Source: Dokdonella sp. (GTDB lineage Bacteria; Pseudomonadota; Gammaproteobacteria; Xanthomonadales; Rhodanobacteraceae). Taken from it: a stretch of DNA of 64,000 bases. Shown one piece after another: positions 27,775-35,574 of the stretch (its first letter is position 1; every line of letters begins with the position of its first letter). The stretch is taken from contig JANQAE010000002.1 in the NCBI GenBank assembly GCA_024707225.1, positions 496,001 to 560,000 on the forward strand, read 5' to 3'. Under the pieces are notes generated by a model. It searched no databases and was not told the DNA's origin. It was given only the letters and a program-made list of their open reading frames with translations. Both the position numbers and the translations under genes were made by a program.

Positions 27775-27803
27775 TCGCGAGCGGTCTCCGGTCCGTCAGA
27801 TTG

Positions 27804-27819
27804 TGTGACAGAATTCACA
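27804..27819. promoter_or_regulatory. CRP/Clp-type binding site
   Basis: TGTGACAGAATTCACA is a perfect match to TGTGA-N6-TCACA, the site of CRP and of the Xanthomonas homologue Clp. It ends 23 bp before the GTG of the sugar dehydrogenase at 27843, with the ribosome site AAGGAG between. That position is close for activation, so it may repress, or transcription may start upstream. Confidence 0.6.
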
Positions 27820-27842
27820 TAAATTGACCAAGGAGCGTCGCC

Positions 27843-29099
27843 GTGTCTGAGCATCCGTTCGTCCGCCTGGGGCTGGCGTTGTGCATCGGCGTCGGCTGGA
27901 CGGGCGCCGTCTGCGCCCAGATCCCGGCCGATCTGGCGCTCGAGCCGGTCGTCACGTCCGGCCTGACCAATCCGACTGCGATCGCCAGTCCGCGCGACGG
28001 CAGCGGCCGGATGTTCATCCTCGAACGCGAGGGCCGGATCCGCGTGCTGACGGCCGGCGGCAGCCTGCTGCCGACGCCGTTCTACACGCGCGACGTCAAC
28101 ACCGGCGACGTCGAGCAGGGCCTGCTCGGCATCGCGTTCGATCCCGCGTTCGCCAGCAACGGCACGCTCTACATCGTCTACGGCGGCCCGGCCGCCGAGC
28201 AGCGCGGCCTGATCCTGCGCCGCCTGGTCGCGAGCAATCCTGCGGCCAACGTGTTCTCGGGCAGCGAGGCGCGCGTGCTGCGCATCCCGGACCTCAGCTT
28301 CAACCACAACGGCGGCGACATCCACTTCGGCGCCGACGGCTATCTGTACTGGAGCATCGGTTCCGGCGGCGGCGAGCCGAACGAGCACGGCCATTCGCAG
28401 GCGCTCGACAACCTGCTCGGCAAGATCCTGCGGCTCGACGTGCGCACGCCGACGGCCTCGGCCCCGGCCGGCATGTGTGGTGCGGCGACCGGCCAGCCAG
28501 CCGAGTATTCGATTCCGGGCGGCAATCCGTTCACCGGCAGCGGCCAGTGCGCCGAGATCTGGCTGTACGGACTGCGCAATCCGTGGCGTTTCAGCATCGA
28601 TCGCGCGACCGGCGACCTGTGGATCGGCGACGTCGGCGTCAATCGCGAGGAGATCGACCGCTACGTCGCCGGCGGCAACCGCAATTTCGGCTATCCGATC
28701 TGCCAGGCCAGCCAGTACTACCCGCCGACCGGCAGCAACGACTGCCCGGCCCAGACCGGCACGGCGCCACCGGTCTTCGAATACCCGGGCGGGCAGAACC
28801 TGCGCTGCGCGATCACCGGCGGCGTCCGCTATCGCGGCCCGATCGTCGGCCTGCGCGGCGTCTACGTGTTCGGCGACTCGTGCTCGAGCGAAGTGCTGCT
28901 CGGCAGCCAGGGCAGCGGCGGCGCCTGGACCTATGCGCCGTTCCCGTCCGGCATCGCGCCCGGCTACGGCACCGTGGCCGCGTTCGGCGAGGACGCGGAC
29001 GGCCAGCTGTATCTGGTCGATCACCAGAACGGCCGCATCTATCGTTTCCATTCCGACGAGAAGGGCGACGACACGATCTTCAGCTCCGGCTTCGAATAG
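27843..29099 (+). CDS. secreted PQQ-type sugar dehydrogenase, paralogue 1
   Basis: 418 residues from GTG 27843 (AAGGAG upstream), with a signal peptide ending CAQ. A six-bladed propeller of the glucose/sorbosone dehydrogenase family: RVLTAGGSLLPTPF, GLLGIAFDPAF, SFNHNGGDIHFGADGYLYWS, LGKILRLDVRTP, EIWLYGLRNPWRFSID and WIGDVGVNREEID. Family members oxidise aldoses with PQQ and calcium, but many are uncharacterised. Extra cysteine pairs suggest an oxidised location. It ends in DDTIFSSGFE, a tail shared with two other secreted proteins here. Paralogue 2 follows after 299 bp. Confidence 0.85.
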   Translation: MSEHPFVRLGLALCIGVGWTGAVCAQIPADLALEPVVTSGLTNPTAIASPRDGSGRMFILEREGRIRVLTAGGSLLPTPFYTRDVNTGDVEQGLLGIAFDPAFASNGTLYIVYGGPAAEQRGLILRRLVASNPAANVFSGSEARVLRIPDLSFNHNGGDIHFGADGYLYWSIGSGGGEPNEHGHSQALDNLLGKILRLDVRTPTASAPAGMCGAATGQPAEYSIPGGNPFTGSGQCAEIWLYGLRNPWRFSIDRATGDLWIGDVGVNREEIDRYVAGGNRNFGYPICQASQYYPPTGSNDCPAQTGTAPPVFEYPGGQNLRCAITGGVRYRGPIVGLRGVYVFGDSCSSEVLLGSQGSGGAWTYAPFPSGIAPGYGTVAAFGEDADGQLYLVDHQNGRIYRFHSDEKGDDTIFSSGFE

Positions 29100-29107
29100 G
29101 CCGGTAT

Positions 29108-29137
29108 GATCGCCCGGCCGGCGCCGCCGGCGCGATC
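29108..29137. terminator. strong hairpin after sugar dehydrogenase 1
   Basis: GATCGC and GGCCGGC pair with GCCGGC and GCGATC around a GCC-rich centre just 8 bp after the stop. No T-run follows, so it may be a Rho-assisted terminator or an mRNA 3' stabiliser. Confidence 0.4.
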
Positions 29138-29353
29138 TGAGTCACACTTGCGCGCAAGCGCGGTGGCGAGGGTCGGGTACAAGCGGTAGAACCCGTTGTG
29201 TCTTCGGCTCGCGGTGCAGCGGTCGAGTATGCGGACGTCCCTGCGACAGCGCGCGGCCCGGACGGTCGCGCGAGGCGGCGCATCGCATCGGCGCGTTTCG
29301 CGCAGGGCCGGGCAGTGCGCCGCGCTCCGGTGCGTGCAGTGGCCGAACGCCTC

Positions 29354-29375
29354 GCCGCCGTCAAGGCGGCCCCTT
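29354..29375 (+). terminator. intrinsic terminator-like hairpin before sugar dehydrogenase 2
   Basis: GCCGCC, loop GTCAA, GGCGGC, then CCCTTTTT. It sits directly upstream of the ribosome site (GGAG) and ATG at 29399, so it either ends transcripts coming from the left or works as an attenuator of the gene. Confidence 0.45.
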
Positions 29376-29398
29376 TTTCTGATCGACGGAGTACGTTC

Positions 29399-30718
29399 AT
29401 GCGCAAGATGATTCGACTGCTCGCAGCAGCGCTGGTCGGCGCTGGTGCCGTGACCGGCGCGGTTGCCCAGGACATCCCCGGCGTCACGCTGACCCAGATC
29501 CCCGGCTCGTACTCGGCCCCGGTCGCGCTGCGTGCGCCGCACGACGGCAGCGGCCGCCTGTTCATCGTCAAGCAGGGCGGCGAGATCCGCGTGTTCAAGG
29601 ACGGTGCGATGCTGGCGACGCCGTTCGTCACGGTGCCGGTCAACTTCTCCGGTGAGTCGGGCCTGCTCGGCCTGGCCTTCCATCCGAACTTCGGCAAGCC
29701 CGATCTGCCGCACAACACCGAGTTCTACGTGTTCTATACGCGGCCGACCGGCGATCCGCGTCTGGGCTCCTCGCCGGACCAGGTCGTCGCGCGCTATACG
29801 GTGCCGACCTTCGATTCGGACGTCGCCAATCCGACCGGCACCATCGTGCTGCGCATTCCGGATCTGGCGAGCAACCACAACGGCGGCGACATCCATTTCG
29901 GTCCCGACGGCTATCTGTACATCTCCTCCGGCGACAGCGGCGCGCAGAACAATCCGTACCATTTCGCCGAGTGCCTGTGGAAGAAGCCGGCGACCTCGGC
30001 GAGCGCCTGCGGCGACAGCGGCGGCACGCAGTACTACCTGCTCGGCAAGATCCTGCGCATCGACGTCGACGACCGCGGCGGCACGGTCGGCGCGGAGATG
30101 TGCGGCTCCAACGGCATCGCGCCGGCCGAGTACTCGATTCCGGCCGACAATCCGCACGCCGCGACCAGCAACACCTGCGACGAGATCTGGGCGCACGGCT
30201 TCCGCAACCCGTGGCGCATGAGCTTCGACCGCGGCACCGGCAATCTGGTCATCGGCGACGTCGGACAGAATCAGTACGAGGAGATCACCGTGCAGCCGGC
30301 CGGCGTCGGCGGCGGCGACCACGGCTGGAGCCGCTGCGAGGGCCGTCACTACTTCGACGCGTCCGGCTCCGGCACGACCTGCCCGGCGACGACCGGCACG
30401 ATCGCGCCGGCGATCGAGTACAGCCATTCCAACGGCTGTGCGGTCAGCGGCGGTTACGTCTATCGCGGGCCGGCGACGGCATTCCACGGCACCTACTTCT
30501 ACGGCGACTCGTGCTCGAGCGCGCTGTGGTATGCGACCGCATCGGGTTCGGTCTGGGACGCCGACGGCATCCACCGGACCAGCTCGGCCAGCGGCAGCGT
30601 CTACGGCTTCGGCGAGGACGAGGCCGGCAACGTCTACATCACGCGGTCGAACGGCACGGTGTGGCGCATCGACATCGAGCATGATGACGACGTGATCTTC
30701 GCCGACGACTTCGAGTGA
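29399..30718 (+). CDS. secreted PQQ-type sugar dehydrogenase, paralogue 2
   Basis: 439 residues from ATG 29399, with GGAG eight bases upstream; the frame is open further up but without a start signal. Signal peptide MRKMIRLLAAALVGAGAVTG, cleaved near VAQ. Same propeller family as the preceding gene: APHDGSGRLFIVKQGGEIRV, GLLGLAFHPNF, SNHNGGDIHFGPDGYLYISS, LGKILRIDVDD and EIWAHGFRNPWRMSFD, then VIGDVGQNQYEEI. More cysteines than paralogue 1. It ends in DDDVIFADDFE. The pair probably arose by tandem duplication; both should be periplasmic or secreted. Confidence 0.85.
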   Translation: MRKMIRLLAAALVGAGAVTGAVAQDIPGVTLTQIPGSYSAPVALRAPHDGSGRLFIVKQGGEIRVFKDGAMLATPFVTVPVNFSGESGLLGLAFHPNFGKPDLPHNTEFYVFYTRPTGDPRLGSSPDQVVARYTVPTFDSDVANPTGTIVLRIPDLASNHNGGDIHFGPDGYLYISSGDSGAQNNPYHFAECLWKKPATSASACGDSGGTQYYLLGKILRIDVDDRGGTVGAEMCGSNGIAPAEYSIPADNPHAATSNTCDEIWAHGFRNPWRMSFDRGTGNLVIGDVGQNQYEEITVQPAGVGGGDHGWSRCEGRHYFDASGSGTTCPATTGTIAPAIEYSHSNGCAVSGGYVYRGPATAFHGTYFYGDSCSSALWYATASGSVWDADGIHRTSSASGSVYGFGEDEAGNVYITRSNGTVWRIDIEHDDDVIFADDFE

Positions 30719-30724
30719 TCCCGT

Positions 30725-30782
30725 GCGGTCCCGGCGCTGCCGGGACCGCCGGCGGCGTCACGTGCATCGCGCGTGACGCCGC
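30725..30782. terminator. two tandem perfect hairpins after sugar dehydrogenase 2
   Basis: First: GCGGTCCCGG, loop CGCTG, CCGGGACCGC (30725-30749). Second: GCGGCGTCACG, 9-nt loop, CGTGACGCCGC (30752-30782). Stems are 10 and 11 bp, both perfect, without T-runs. They begin 7 bp past the stop codon and run into the 13-bp tandem repeat. Confidence 0.5.
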
Positions 30783-30784
30783 TC

Positions 30785-30860
30785 GGGACGCCCACTCGGG
30801 ACGCCCACTCGGGACGCCCACTCGGGACGCCCACTCGGGACGCCACACTCGGGACGCCAC
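30785..30860. repeat. 13-bp tandem repeat array
   Basis: Unit GGGACGCCCACTC: four identical copies (30785-30836), a fifth with one extra base (GGGACGCCACACTC) and a partial sixth. It lies between two convergent genes and has no spacer pattern, so it is not a CRISPR. Unit length is not a multiple of three and no gene covers it. Confidence 0.9.
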
Positions 30861-31019
30861 GCTGGCGCTGCCCGACTCGCGCGGATGCGATCGATAATCC
30901 GACACGGCCGGACCCCGGCCGATCGGTTCACCCGATCGGTATCGCTCCGAAGCTGCCGGTGACCTGCCTGCGCCGACCGGCACGACCGGCCAGCCACGAC
31001 CGGGCGGCTCGTCGAACAG

Positions 31020-31643
31020 CTACTGCGCGTTTTCCTTCAGCGCGATCGCATTGATGCCGTTGTCGGCGAGCGCGCGCTTGGCGTCCTCCAGTTCGCTCGC
31101 GCTCGGATACGGACCGAGACGGACCCGATTCCAGGTCTTGCCGTTGATCGAGACCGGCTGTACCTGCGCGACGAACCCGAGCAGGGCCAGCTTGGCCTTG
31201 ACCTCGTCGGCCGCGCGCGCGTCGGGATAGGAACCGGTCTGCAGCATGTAGCGCATGCCCGGCGCCGCCGGCGTGGTCGAGGGCGTCGTCGGCTGCTGTG
31301 CCTGCGCAGCCTTGGCCTGCTGCTCGGCGCGCGCGCGCGCGGTCAGCTCGGCATCCGGAATGACGACCTCTTTCTCCGGCAGTACCTGGTAGAAGTCGTA
31401 GGTCTTGCGCGGCTTGCCCTTGCCGTCGTCGGCGATGCCGGCGTCGCCGGCCCGCGGCGCGGTCGCCTCGGGGTTGGGCTGCGGCAGGTTCTGCTTGCGC
31501 AGCAGCGGTGCCCAGTCCTTGCCGAGCACGACCAGCATCAGGCCGATGCCGAGCAGCATGCCGAGGCCGACCCAGACCCAGACCGGCCAGGCCGAGCGCG
31601 ACGACCCGCGCGTGGCTTGTTTTCCCTTGCGCCGAGTCGCCAT
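31020..31643 (-). CDS. SPOR-domain membrane protein (FtsN-like)
   Basis: 207 residues: a basic cytoplasmic start ([13 protein letters not shown]), one transmembrane helix (about 20-41, VWVWVGLGMLLGIGLMLVVL), a Pro/Ala/Gln-rich linker and a C-terminal SPOR domain (YMLQTGSYPDARAADEVKAK, then VRLGPYPSASELEDAKRALA). SPOR domains bind denuded peptidoglycan at the septum. The ATG overlaps the argS stop by one base (TAATG); an argS-SPOR pair is common in related bacteria. It may work in cell division. Confidence 0.85.
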   Translation of the reverse strand: MATRRKGKQATRGSSRSAWPVWVWVGLGMLLGIGLMLVVLGKDWAPLLRKQNLPQPNPEATAPRAGDAGIADDGKGKPRKTYDFYQVLPEKEVVIPDAELTARARAEQQAKAAQAQQPTTPSTTPAAPGMRYMLQTGSYPDARAADEVKAKLALLGFVAQVQPVSINGKTWNRVRLGPYPSASELEDAKRALADNGINAIALKENAQ

Positions 31644-33371
31644 TACACGGTCTCCGCGGCCGACAGGCCGACTGAATCATCGCGCAGCATCGCCTCCGGC
31701 GCCGACAGGCCGAGCAGGTCCAGGCCGTTCGCGAGCACCTGACGCGTGCCCTCGGCGAGGCTGAGCCGCGCGTCGCGCAGGTCGGCATCCTCGACGATGA
31801 AGTGATGGGAGTTGTACCAGGCGTGGAACGCGGCGGCGAGATCGCGCAGATATTGCGCGACGAGCTGCGGATCCAGATGCAGCGCCGCGGTCTCCACCAC
31901 TTCGGGGAAGCGCGAGAGCTCCAGCAGCAGCGCCTGCTCGTGCGGCTCGGTGAGCCGGTGCAGATGGGCCAGGCCGTTGGGCTGGTCCCAGCTCAGACCG
32001 CGCTCGGCGAGCTGCCGGCGCACGCTGCACACGCGCGCATGGGCGTACTGAATGTAGAACACCGGATTGTCGTTGGTCTGCGCGCGCGCCAGGTCGATGT
32101 CGAAGACCAGCTGCGAATCGGTCTTGCGCGCGATCAGGAAGTAGCGCGTCGCGTCGCGGCCGACCTCGTCGATCAGGTCGCGCACGGTCACGTAGCTGCC
32201 GGCGCGCTTGGACAGCTTGACCTCCTCGCCGCCGCGCATGACCGTGACCATCTGGTGCAGCACGTACTCCGGCCAGCCCTTCGGGATGCCGATGTCGAGC
32301 GCCTGCAGGCCGGCACGCACGCGCGTGATCGTCGAGTGGTGGTCGGCGCCCTGCTCGTTGACGACGCGCTCGAAGCCGCGCCGCCACTTGTCGACGTGAT
32401 AGGCCACGTCCGGCACGAAATAGGTGTAGCCGCCGTCGGTCTTGCGCATGACGCGGTCCTTGTCGTCGCCGAAGTCGGTGGTCTTCAGCCAGAGCGCGCC
32501 TTCCTGCTCGTAGGTGTGGCCGGCCGCGATCAGGTCGCGCACGGTCGCCTCGACCTTGCCGTCGGCGTAGAGCGAGGACTCGAGGAAGTAGACGTTGAAG
32601 ACCACGCCGAACGCGCGCAGGTCCAGGTCCTGCTCGCGGCGCAGCCAGGCCACGGCGAAACGCCGGATCGCGTCGAGATCGTCGCTGTCGGCGGCGCCGG
32701 CGACGTCCTGGCCGTCGGCGTGCACGGTCGCGCCGGCCATGTAGTCGCGCGCGACGTCGAGGATGTAGTCGCCGCGATAGCCGTCCGCCGGCCAGTCGGC
32801 GTGATCGGGCGTCAGGCCGCGGCTGCGCGCCTGCACCGACAGCGCCAGATTGGCGATCTGCGCACCGGCGTCGTTGTAGTAGAACTCACGCGTGACCGCC
32901 CAGCCGTTGGCCTGCAGCACGCGCGCCAGGCTGTCGCCGACCGCGCGCGCCGCGGCCGTGGCCGACGTGCAGCGGTCCGGTCGGGTTGGCCGACACGAAC
33001 TCGATCTGGACCCGGCGTCCGCGGCCGCTGCCGTTGCGTCCATAGCCCTCGCCGCGCTCGAGGATCGTGCGCAGCTCCTGGGCATACGCGCTGCCGTCCA
33101 GCGCGATGTTGATGAAGCCGGGGCCGGCGATGTCGACGCGCGCGATGCCGGCGCGCGCCGGCAGGGCGGCGACGATCGCCGCAGCCAGATCACGCGGCTT
33201 GCTGCCGGCGGCCTTGGCCAGCAGCAGGGCCGCATTGGTCGCGAAATCGCCGTGATCGCGGCTCTTGGTGCGCTCGACGACGAAGTCGGGGAGGTCGCCG
33301 GCAGGCAACGAGCCTCCGGCCTGCAGGGCGGTCAGCGCCTGAAGGATCCAGTCACGCAGGTCTTGTTTCAC
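31643..33371 (-). CDS. argS: arginyl-tRNA synthetase, single-base frameshift
   Basis: Class I synthetase charging tRNA-Arg. Starts at GTG 33371 ([13 protein letters not shown]). The N-terminal frame reads [20 protein letters not shown], containing the HIGH-type HVGH motif, then breaks at about 32945 in a GCGC run with one extra base. The next frame continues [20 protein letters not shown], then [11 protein letters not shown] (KMSKS-type), [20 protein letters not shown] and the DALR anticodon-binding domain. The repaired length is 575 residues, normal for ArgS. The enzyme is essential and usually single-copy, so the shift is almost certainly a sequence error. A TACAAT -10 lies at 33405-33400 on the minus strand. 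Confidence 0.93.
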
Positions 33372-33430
33372 GATGGAAGCCGTTCGAAGAAGCGGCCCTA
33401 TTGTAGGGCAGGGACCACGGATCTCGATCC

Positions 33431-33439
33431 TGTGGATAA
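33431..33439 (-). promoter_or_regulatory. DnaA box
   Basis: TGTGGATAA, the complement of the perfect DnaA box TTATCCACA, lies about 26 bp upstream of the argS -10, near its -35 position. Confidence 0.55.
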
Positions 33440-33606
33440 GTCTGTGGGTGAGTGACGCGAATCGGCGCGATTGAACGGCGCGGTCCGGCGCGGCGCCGTG
33501 AATTGGCCGAGATGTCCGCAATAAAACATAGCAATTTCATTGGATTACGAAGTACTTCGCGAAACCGCATGTGAAGTCGCGTGAAAGTCGCGGAGCCGGG
33601 CCGGTT

Positions 33607-33615
33607 TGTGAATAA
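33607..33615 (-). promoter_or_regulatory. second DnaA-type box
   Basis: TGTGAATAA, complement of TTATTCACA, fits the TTATNCACA consensus. It has the same orientation as the box at 33431, 176 bp away; an A/T-rich patch (about 33515-33560) lies between them. Confidence 0.45.
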
Positions 33616-33640
33616 GTGCGGCGGCTTCCGCGCGGAGGCG

Positions 33641-34717
33641 TCAGCTGCCGGCCGGCCCGGCCGGCCCGGCCAGCGTCGCGCCGAGCGAGCGGTACAGTGC
33701 GATCGCCGCTTCGCCGGTCGGCGGTGCGGCACCGGCGGCGACGCGCGCGCGCACTCCGGCGCACAGCGCTCGGAGGCGCGGGGCGTTGTCGTCCTTGCCG
33801 GCCGCGAACGCGTGGCGTCCGGCCGGGGAGTGGAACCGGTGCAGGTCGAAGAAATAGGTTTCCTGCGCGTCGGTCAGGAACCGCAGGACCGGCGTCGCAC
33901 TGTCGACCGCGTCGAGACGCCGGCCGCACAGCATCTCGCGCTCGCGGCACAGCCGCTCGCCGCTGGCGAGGAACGACAGGAACGGCTCGGCGACGTTGGC
34001 GGTGTCCAGATCGGCCGCGATCAGCGCCAGCTGCGCGGCATGGCTCCAGTGCGGGCGTTCGCGCCAGCGCGGATCGTGCAGGTCCAGATAGGCCGGCAGG
34101 CTCGGCGCCAGCGCGCCGCCGGTCTGCAGCATCTCGGCGGCGTTCGGTACCGGGCCCGATGAGCGCCGTGCATCGAACGTGCTGCCGCCGATCATCAGCG
34201 CGAGGTCGACGTAGAAGTCCTCGTCGTCCGTCCGCGAGAAGCCGCAGGCATCGAGGATGCGCCAGGCTTCCTCGATGCTGGCGCGTTCGTTGGCGCCGAT
34301 CCGCTCGTCGCGTAGGGCGGGCTCGCGCTGGCGCAGGTCGTGCGTCGCGGCGAACAGCGCCAGCGCGCACCAGTCGCGCCAGCCGAGGGCGTGCAGTCTG
34401 CCGTGCGCGATCAGACGCCCGATCCGGCCGTCGAGGATCTCGAGGATGTGGTCCTCGCAGTGGTAGGCGTGGTAGTCCTCGCCGAGGCGGCCGTGACGCA
34501 GGCTGGTGCGCGCATGCGCCAGCACGATCGCATCGGCCACGCGCGGCAGCCGGTCGGCCTGCGGCCCGGCGAACGGCAGCAGCGGTCCGAGTCGTTCGCT
34601 CAGCAGGTGCTCCAGCCGCGCGGCATCGGGGCGCGGCAGGCGGCGCGCATCGTCGGCGCTGGCGATCCGCGTTTCGACGTCATCGGGTGGGAAGGACCGC
34701 GGAAACGCCGGTAGCAC
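33641..34717 (-). CDS. HD-domain-like protein of unknown function
   Basis: 358 residues from GTG 34717 (GGAG five bases upstream). YHCEDHILEILDGRIGRLIA and LFAATHDLRQREPA give a His...HisAsp pattern like metal-binding HD hydrolases, with further conserved-looking stretches ERASIEEAWRILDACGF and DLALMIGGSTFDAR. The C-terminal part (LTDAQETYFFDLHRFHSPAG) is also His/Asp-rich. It may be a metal-dependent phosphohydrolase, but I cannot name the family. Sits between argS and radC, all on the minus strand. Confidence 0.55.
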   Translation of the reverse strand: MLPAFPRSFPPDDVETRIASADDARRLPRPDAARLEHLLSERLGPLLPFAGPQADRLPRVADAIVLAHARTSLRHGRLGEDYHAYHCEDHILEILDGRIGRLIAHGRLHALGWRDWCALALFAATHDLRQREPALRDERIGANERASIEEAWRILDACGFSRTDDEDFYVDLALMIGGSTFDARRSSGPVPNAAEMLQTGGALAPSLPAYLDLHDPRWRERPHWSHAAQLALIAADLDTANVAEPFLSFLASGERLCREREMLCGRRLDAVDSATPVLRFLTDAQETYFFDLHRFHSPAGRHAFAAGKDDNAPRLRALCAGVRARVAAGAAPPTGEAAIALYRSLGATLAGPAGPAGS

Positions 34718-34776
34718 GCACACTCCATGTCTGCTCGGGAATGCGCAGTATAGGCGGGGCCGCGGCGACGCGCGTC

Positions 34777-35457
34777 TCAGATCAGACCACGGCGCGCCAG
34801 CGAGACCGGTGCGCCGCGTCCGATCACGAAGTGGTCGAGCACGCGCACGTCGATCAGGTCGAGCACGTCGCGCAGGCGCAGCGTGATCGCGCGATCGGCC
34901 GCGCTCGGTTCCGATTCGCCGGACGGGTGATTGTGCGCGAAGATCACCGCGGCGGCGTTGAGCGCCAGGCAGCGGCGTACGACCTCGCGCGGATGCACGT
35001 TGGCGGCCGCGACCGTGCCCTGGAACAGCTTCTCGAACCCGATCACGCGATGCCGGTTGTCGAGGAACAGGCACGCGAACACCTCGAACGGATAGCTCGA
35101 CAGCTGCGAGCGCAGGTAATGCGCGGCGGCGTCGGCATCGCCGAGCGCGGTCGTCCGGCGCATGCGCTCGTTCAGGTAGCGCTTGCCGAGTTCGAGGCCG
35201 GCCTGCAGCCTGCACCAGGTCACCAGCCCGATCGTCGGGCCGTCGCCGGTCGGCCGTGTCGAGCGCGGCGCGTCGAGCAGGTCGCACACGCCGCCGGCGG
35301 CGCGCAGCCAGGTGCGCGCGACCTCGACCGCGTTGCGTCCGGCGTGTCCTGAGCCGAGAAAGACCGCGAGCAGTTCGGCGTCGGACAGCTGCGGCGCGCC
35401 GCGTTCGAGCAGCTTTTCGCGCGGGCGTTCCTCGCCGGGCAGTTCGATGATGCGCAC
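34777..35457 (-). CDS. radC: RadC-family JAB/MPN-domain protein
   Basis: 226 residues from GTG 35457 with AGGAG upstream; upstream extensions of the frame lack a start signal. The N-terminus has MRIIELPGEERPREKLLERG and the helix-hairpin part SDAELLAVFLGSG. The C-terminal JAB/MPN metallo-domain carries HNHPSGESEPSAAD with the zinc ligands. Despite the historical name, its role in repair is doubtful and the function is unknown. It is divergent from coaBC, the usual arrangement in gammaproteobacteria. Confidence 0.92.
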   Translation of the reverse strand: MRIIELPGEERPREKLLERGAPQLSDAELLAVFLGSGHAGRNAVEVARTWLRAAGGVCDLLDAPRSTRPTGDGPTIGLVTWCRLQAGLELGKRYLNERMRRTTALGDADAAAHYLRSQLSSYPFEVFACLFLDNRHRVIGFEKLFQGTVAAANVHPREVVRRCLALNAAAVIFAHNHPSGESEPSAADRAITLRLRDVLDLIDVRVLDHFVIGRGAPVSLARRGLI

Positions 35458-35574
35458 GGGTGCTCCTGCTGGCCATTCGTGGGCACTGTAGCGGGCAGGC
35501 GCTGACGCGACCGCCGTCGGAGCGGCCGATTTTGAGTAAGCTAGGCGCCGGCAATCCGGTCGGATTTTTCGTAC

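Noticed and set aside
29198-29398. N-terminal extension of sugar dehydrogenase 2
   Set aside because: Contains a terminator-like hairpin and Arg/Ala-rich shadow sequence; the signal peptide begins at ATG 29399.
30785-30860. Short repeats considered as a CRISPR array
   Set aside because: Units are 13 bp and directly adjacent without spacers; no cas genes in the window.
33365-33380. TGTTTCACG considered as a parS half-site
   Set aside because: Only the left half of TGTTTCACGTGAAACA is present and it coincides with the argS start codons; no full parS was found near parAB.
33372-33640. Chromosomal origin of replication
   Set aside because: Only two DnaA boxes and no dnaA, dnaN, rpmH, rnpA or mnmG nearby; too little for an oriC call.
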